64,000 nt of DNA from contig CAZUKP010000002.1 of NCBI GenBank assembly GCA_964620915.1, positions 36,905-100,904 on the forward strand, in the 5' to 3' direction. A program made the translations under genes and the position numbers. How positions within the stretch are numbered: the first letter of the stretch is position 1; every line of letters begins with the position of its first letter. The notes below the pieces were generated by a model, which did no database searches, had not been told where the DNA came from, and was given only the letters and a program-made list of their open reading frames with translations. Origin of the DNA: Hyphomicrobium_A sp964620915 (GTDB taxonomy: Bacteria; Pseudomonadota; Alphaproteobacteria; Rhizobiales; Hyphomicrobiaceae). Positions 63,017 to 64,000 of the stretch are shown piece after piece.

Positions 63017-63973
63017 ATGCGTAACACGCTTCTCATCGCGGTTGGCGCTGGCATTGTATCTGCGGTGGTTTTTGCCTCGGCAACGACCGGACCGTTGATC
63101 CTGCGAATGCTGCTCTTCCTTGTGACCCCGCTTGCATTGTTCCTTGCAGGACTGGGCGCGGGGACGCGTGCAGCCGCTATTGCCGGCATCACCGGCACCC
63201 TTCTCGTCTTGCTGGCAGGCAATGCGATGGCGGGACTGGTCTTTGCCGCCAGCCAAGCTGCCCCCGTCATTCTTCTCACCTATCTTGCCACCCTCAACCG
63301 GGAAGTCTCCGACGGTATCGAGTGGTATCCGATTGGTCGCATCGTTATCGCCGCAGCGATCGTCGCGGGGCTGTTTTCGGCATTTACGATTCTGCTTCTA
63401 GGCCCCGACCTCGAAACGGTGCGGGTAACGCTGCGCGAGATGCTGCAGTCCTTCCTTGAGAGCGAATTTGCCAAAATTCCCGATGCGCCGACCTTGAGTC
63501 CCGAGGAGCTTGATGAAGCCACCGCGGTTGCGCTGGCTCTGATGCCGGCCGTCTCTGCCATGGCAACGATGGCAAGCCTTCTGTTCAACATGTGGCTCGC
63601 AGGCCGGGTCACATTGGCTTCAGGCCGCCTGCGACGCCCCTGGCCGGATATACCGGCAATGACGTACCCGACGGCTGCGCCACTCATGCTCGCTGCGGCG
63701 ACCGGAGGCGCATTCTTGTCCGGACTGCCGGGCCTGGTTGCTTCGGGCTTCGCCGGCCCCTTGTTTTTCGCCTACGTCTTGATGGGCCTTGCCGTCGTTC
63801 ACTTTGCCACACGCGGTTGGGCCTGGCGCTCGTTTGCACTAGCGGCGCTCTACACCTCCTTCATTTTTCTCAACACTCTGGCTTCGCTGGCGATTGCCTT
63901 TCTCGGCCTGGTGGAAAGCATCGCGCCGATCCGCAAACGCAGCAAACCTCCCGACGAGCCCCCCTCGACATAA
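63017..63973 (+). CDS. DUF2232-family membrane protein
   Basis: 318 residues with about eight membrane helices, first at RNTLLIAVGAGIVSAVVFASA. The loop GPDLETVRVTLREMLQSF is amphipathic and acidic. Matches by context and composition the DUF2232/YybS-like proteins found between rpsR and rplI in alphaproteobacteria. Function unknown. Ends before window end; rplI would be expected next. Confidence 0.8.
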   Translation: MRNTLLIAVGAGIVSAVVFASATTGPLILRMLLFLVTPLALFLAGLGAGTRAAAIAGITGTLLVLLAGNAMAGLVFAASQAAPVILLTYLATLNREVSDGIEWYPIGRIVIAAAIVAGLFSAFTILLLGPDLETVRVTLREMLQSFLESEFAKIPDAPTLSPEELDEATAVALALMPAVSAMATMASLLFNMWLAGRVTLASGRLRRPWPDIPAMTYPTAAPLMLAAATGGAFLSGLPGLVASGFAGPLFFAYVLMGLAVVHFATRGWAWRSFALAALYTSFIFLNTLASLAIAFLGLVESIAPIRKRSKPPDEPPST

Positions 63974-64000
63974 CCCAATTTCGACCATCCAATTCACGCA

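Overview
The window is a 64 kb piece of a GC-rich alphaproteobacterial chromosome, most likely from the Hyphomicrobiales (Rhizobiales) or a close relative. The evidence is gene order and gene form: eno-ftsB-pdhA-pdhB-pdhC...lpd-lipA, a fused ispDF gene, dusB-ntrB-ntrC-ntrY-ntrX-dat-hfq-hflX, lptF-lptG-lptD-surA-pdxA-rsmA, fabD-fabG-acpP-fabF-mltG-yicC-gmk, and rpsF-rpsR-DUF2232. Genus cannot be fixed from the sequence alone. No rRNA, tRNA, CRISPR array, prophage, insertion sequence or plasmid backbone was recognised. Almost everything is core chromosome, with a few accessory genes placed between core operons.

Layout. 1-3.1 kb: 3' part of thrS, a DCC thiol-oxidoreductase-like protein and an unknown membrane protein. 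3.1-11.6 kb: envelope genes (a very long MscS-type channel, an L,D-transpeptidase, a penicillin-binding-type serine hydrolase, a GT1-type glycosyltransferase) and a small secreted cysteine-rich protein. 11.6-14.9 kb: preQ1 (queuosine precursor) genes queC, queE, queD and queF with a Dps-like ferritin and an unknown 82-residue protein between them. 15.0-25.4 kb: enolase, FtsB and the whole pyruvate dehydrogenase (PDH) system (E1 alpha, lipoyl-bearing E1 beta, a DUF5076 protein, E2, two related small lipoproteins, E3), then a GlsB/YeaQ membrane protein, lipoyl synthase and a RatA/COQ10 START protein. 25.4-28.7 kb (minus strand): exported pentapeptide-repeat protein, CinA/PncC, MarR regulator, IspDF. 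28.8-39.2 kb: DusB, two nitrogen-type two-component systems, D-amino-acid transaminase, Hfq and HflX. 39.2-43.4 kb: a Tat-exported HAD hydrolase, MazG, a membrane protein, a short AT-rich patch with a small ORF, and PepA. 43.8-51.9 kb: LPS transport and outer-membrane assembly genes with pdxA and rsmA. 52-61.7 kb (minus strand): two tandem secreted lipases, then gmk, yicC, mltG and fatty-acid synthesis genes. 61.7-64 kb: a divergent promoter region, rpsF, rpsR and a DUF2232 protein.

The most unusual feature is how the PDH complex is divided. The E2 gene (pdhC) encodes only the peripheral-subunit-binding domain and the catalytic domain. The only lipoyl domain encoded in the operon is at the N-terminus of E1 beta. 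The swinging arm would therefore sit on E1 rather than on the E2 core, with lipoyl synthase encoded close by. Other points worth checking are: a hairpin that could mask the ribosome-binding site of a six-codon leader ORF overlapping the lptF start; a QueD whose usual catalytic Cys position is Asn; a pair of related C-x50-C lipoproteins between the PDH E2 and E3 genes; a six-cysteine secreted miniprotein; and a small ORF running into an AT-rich island beside pepA.
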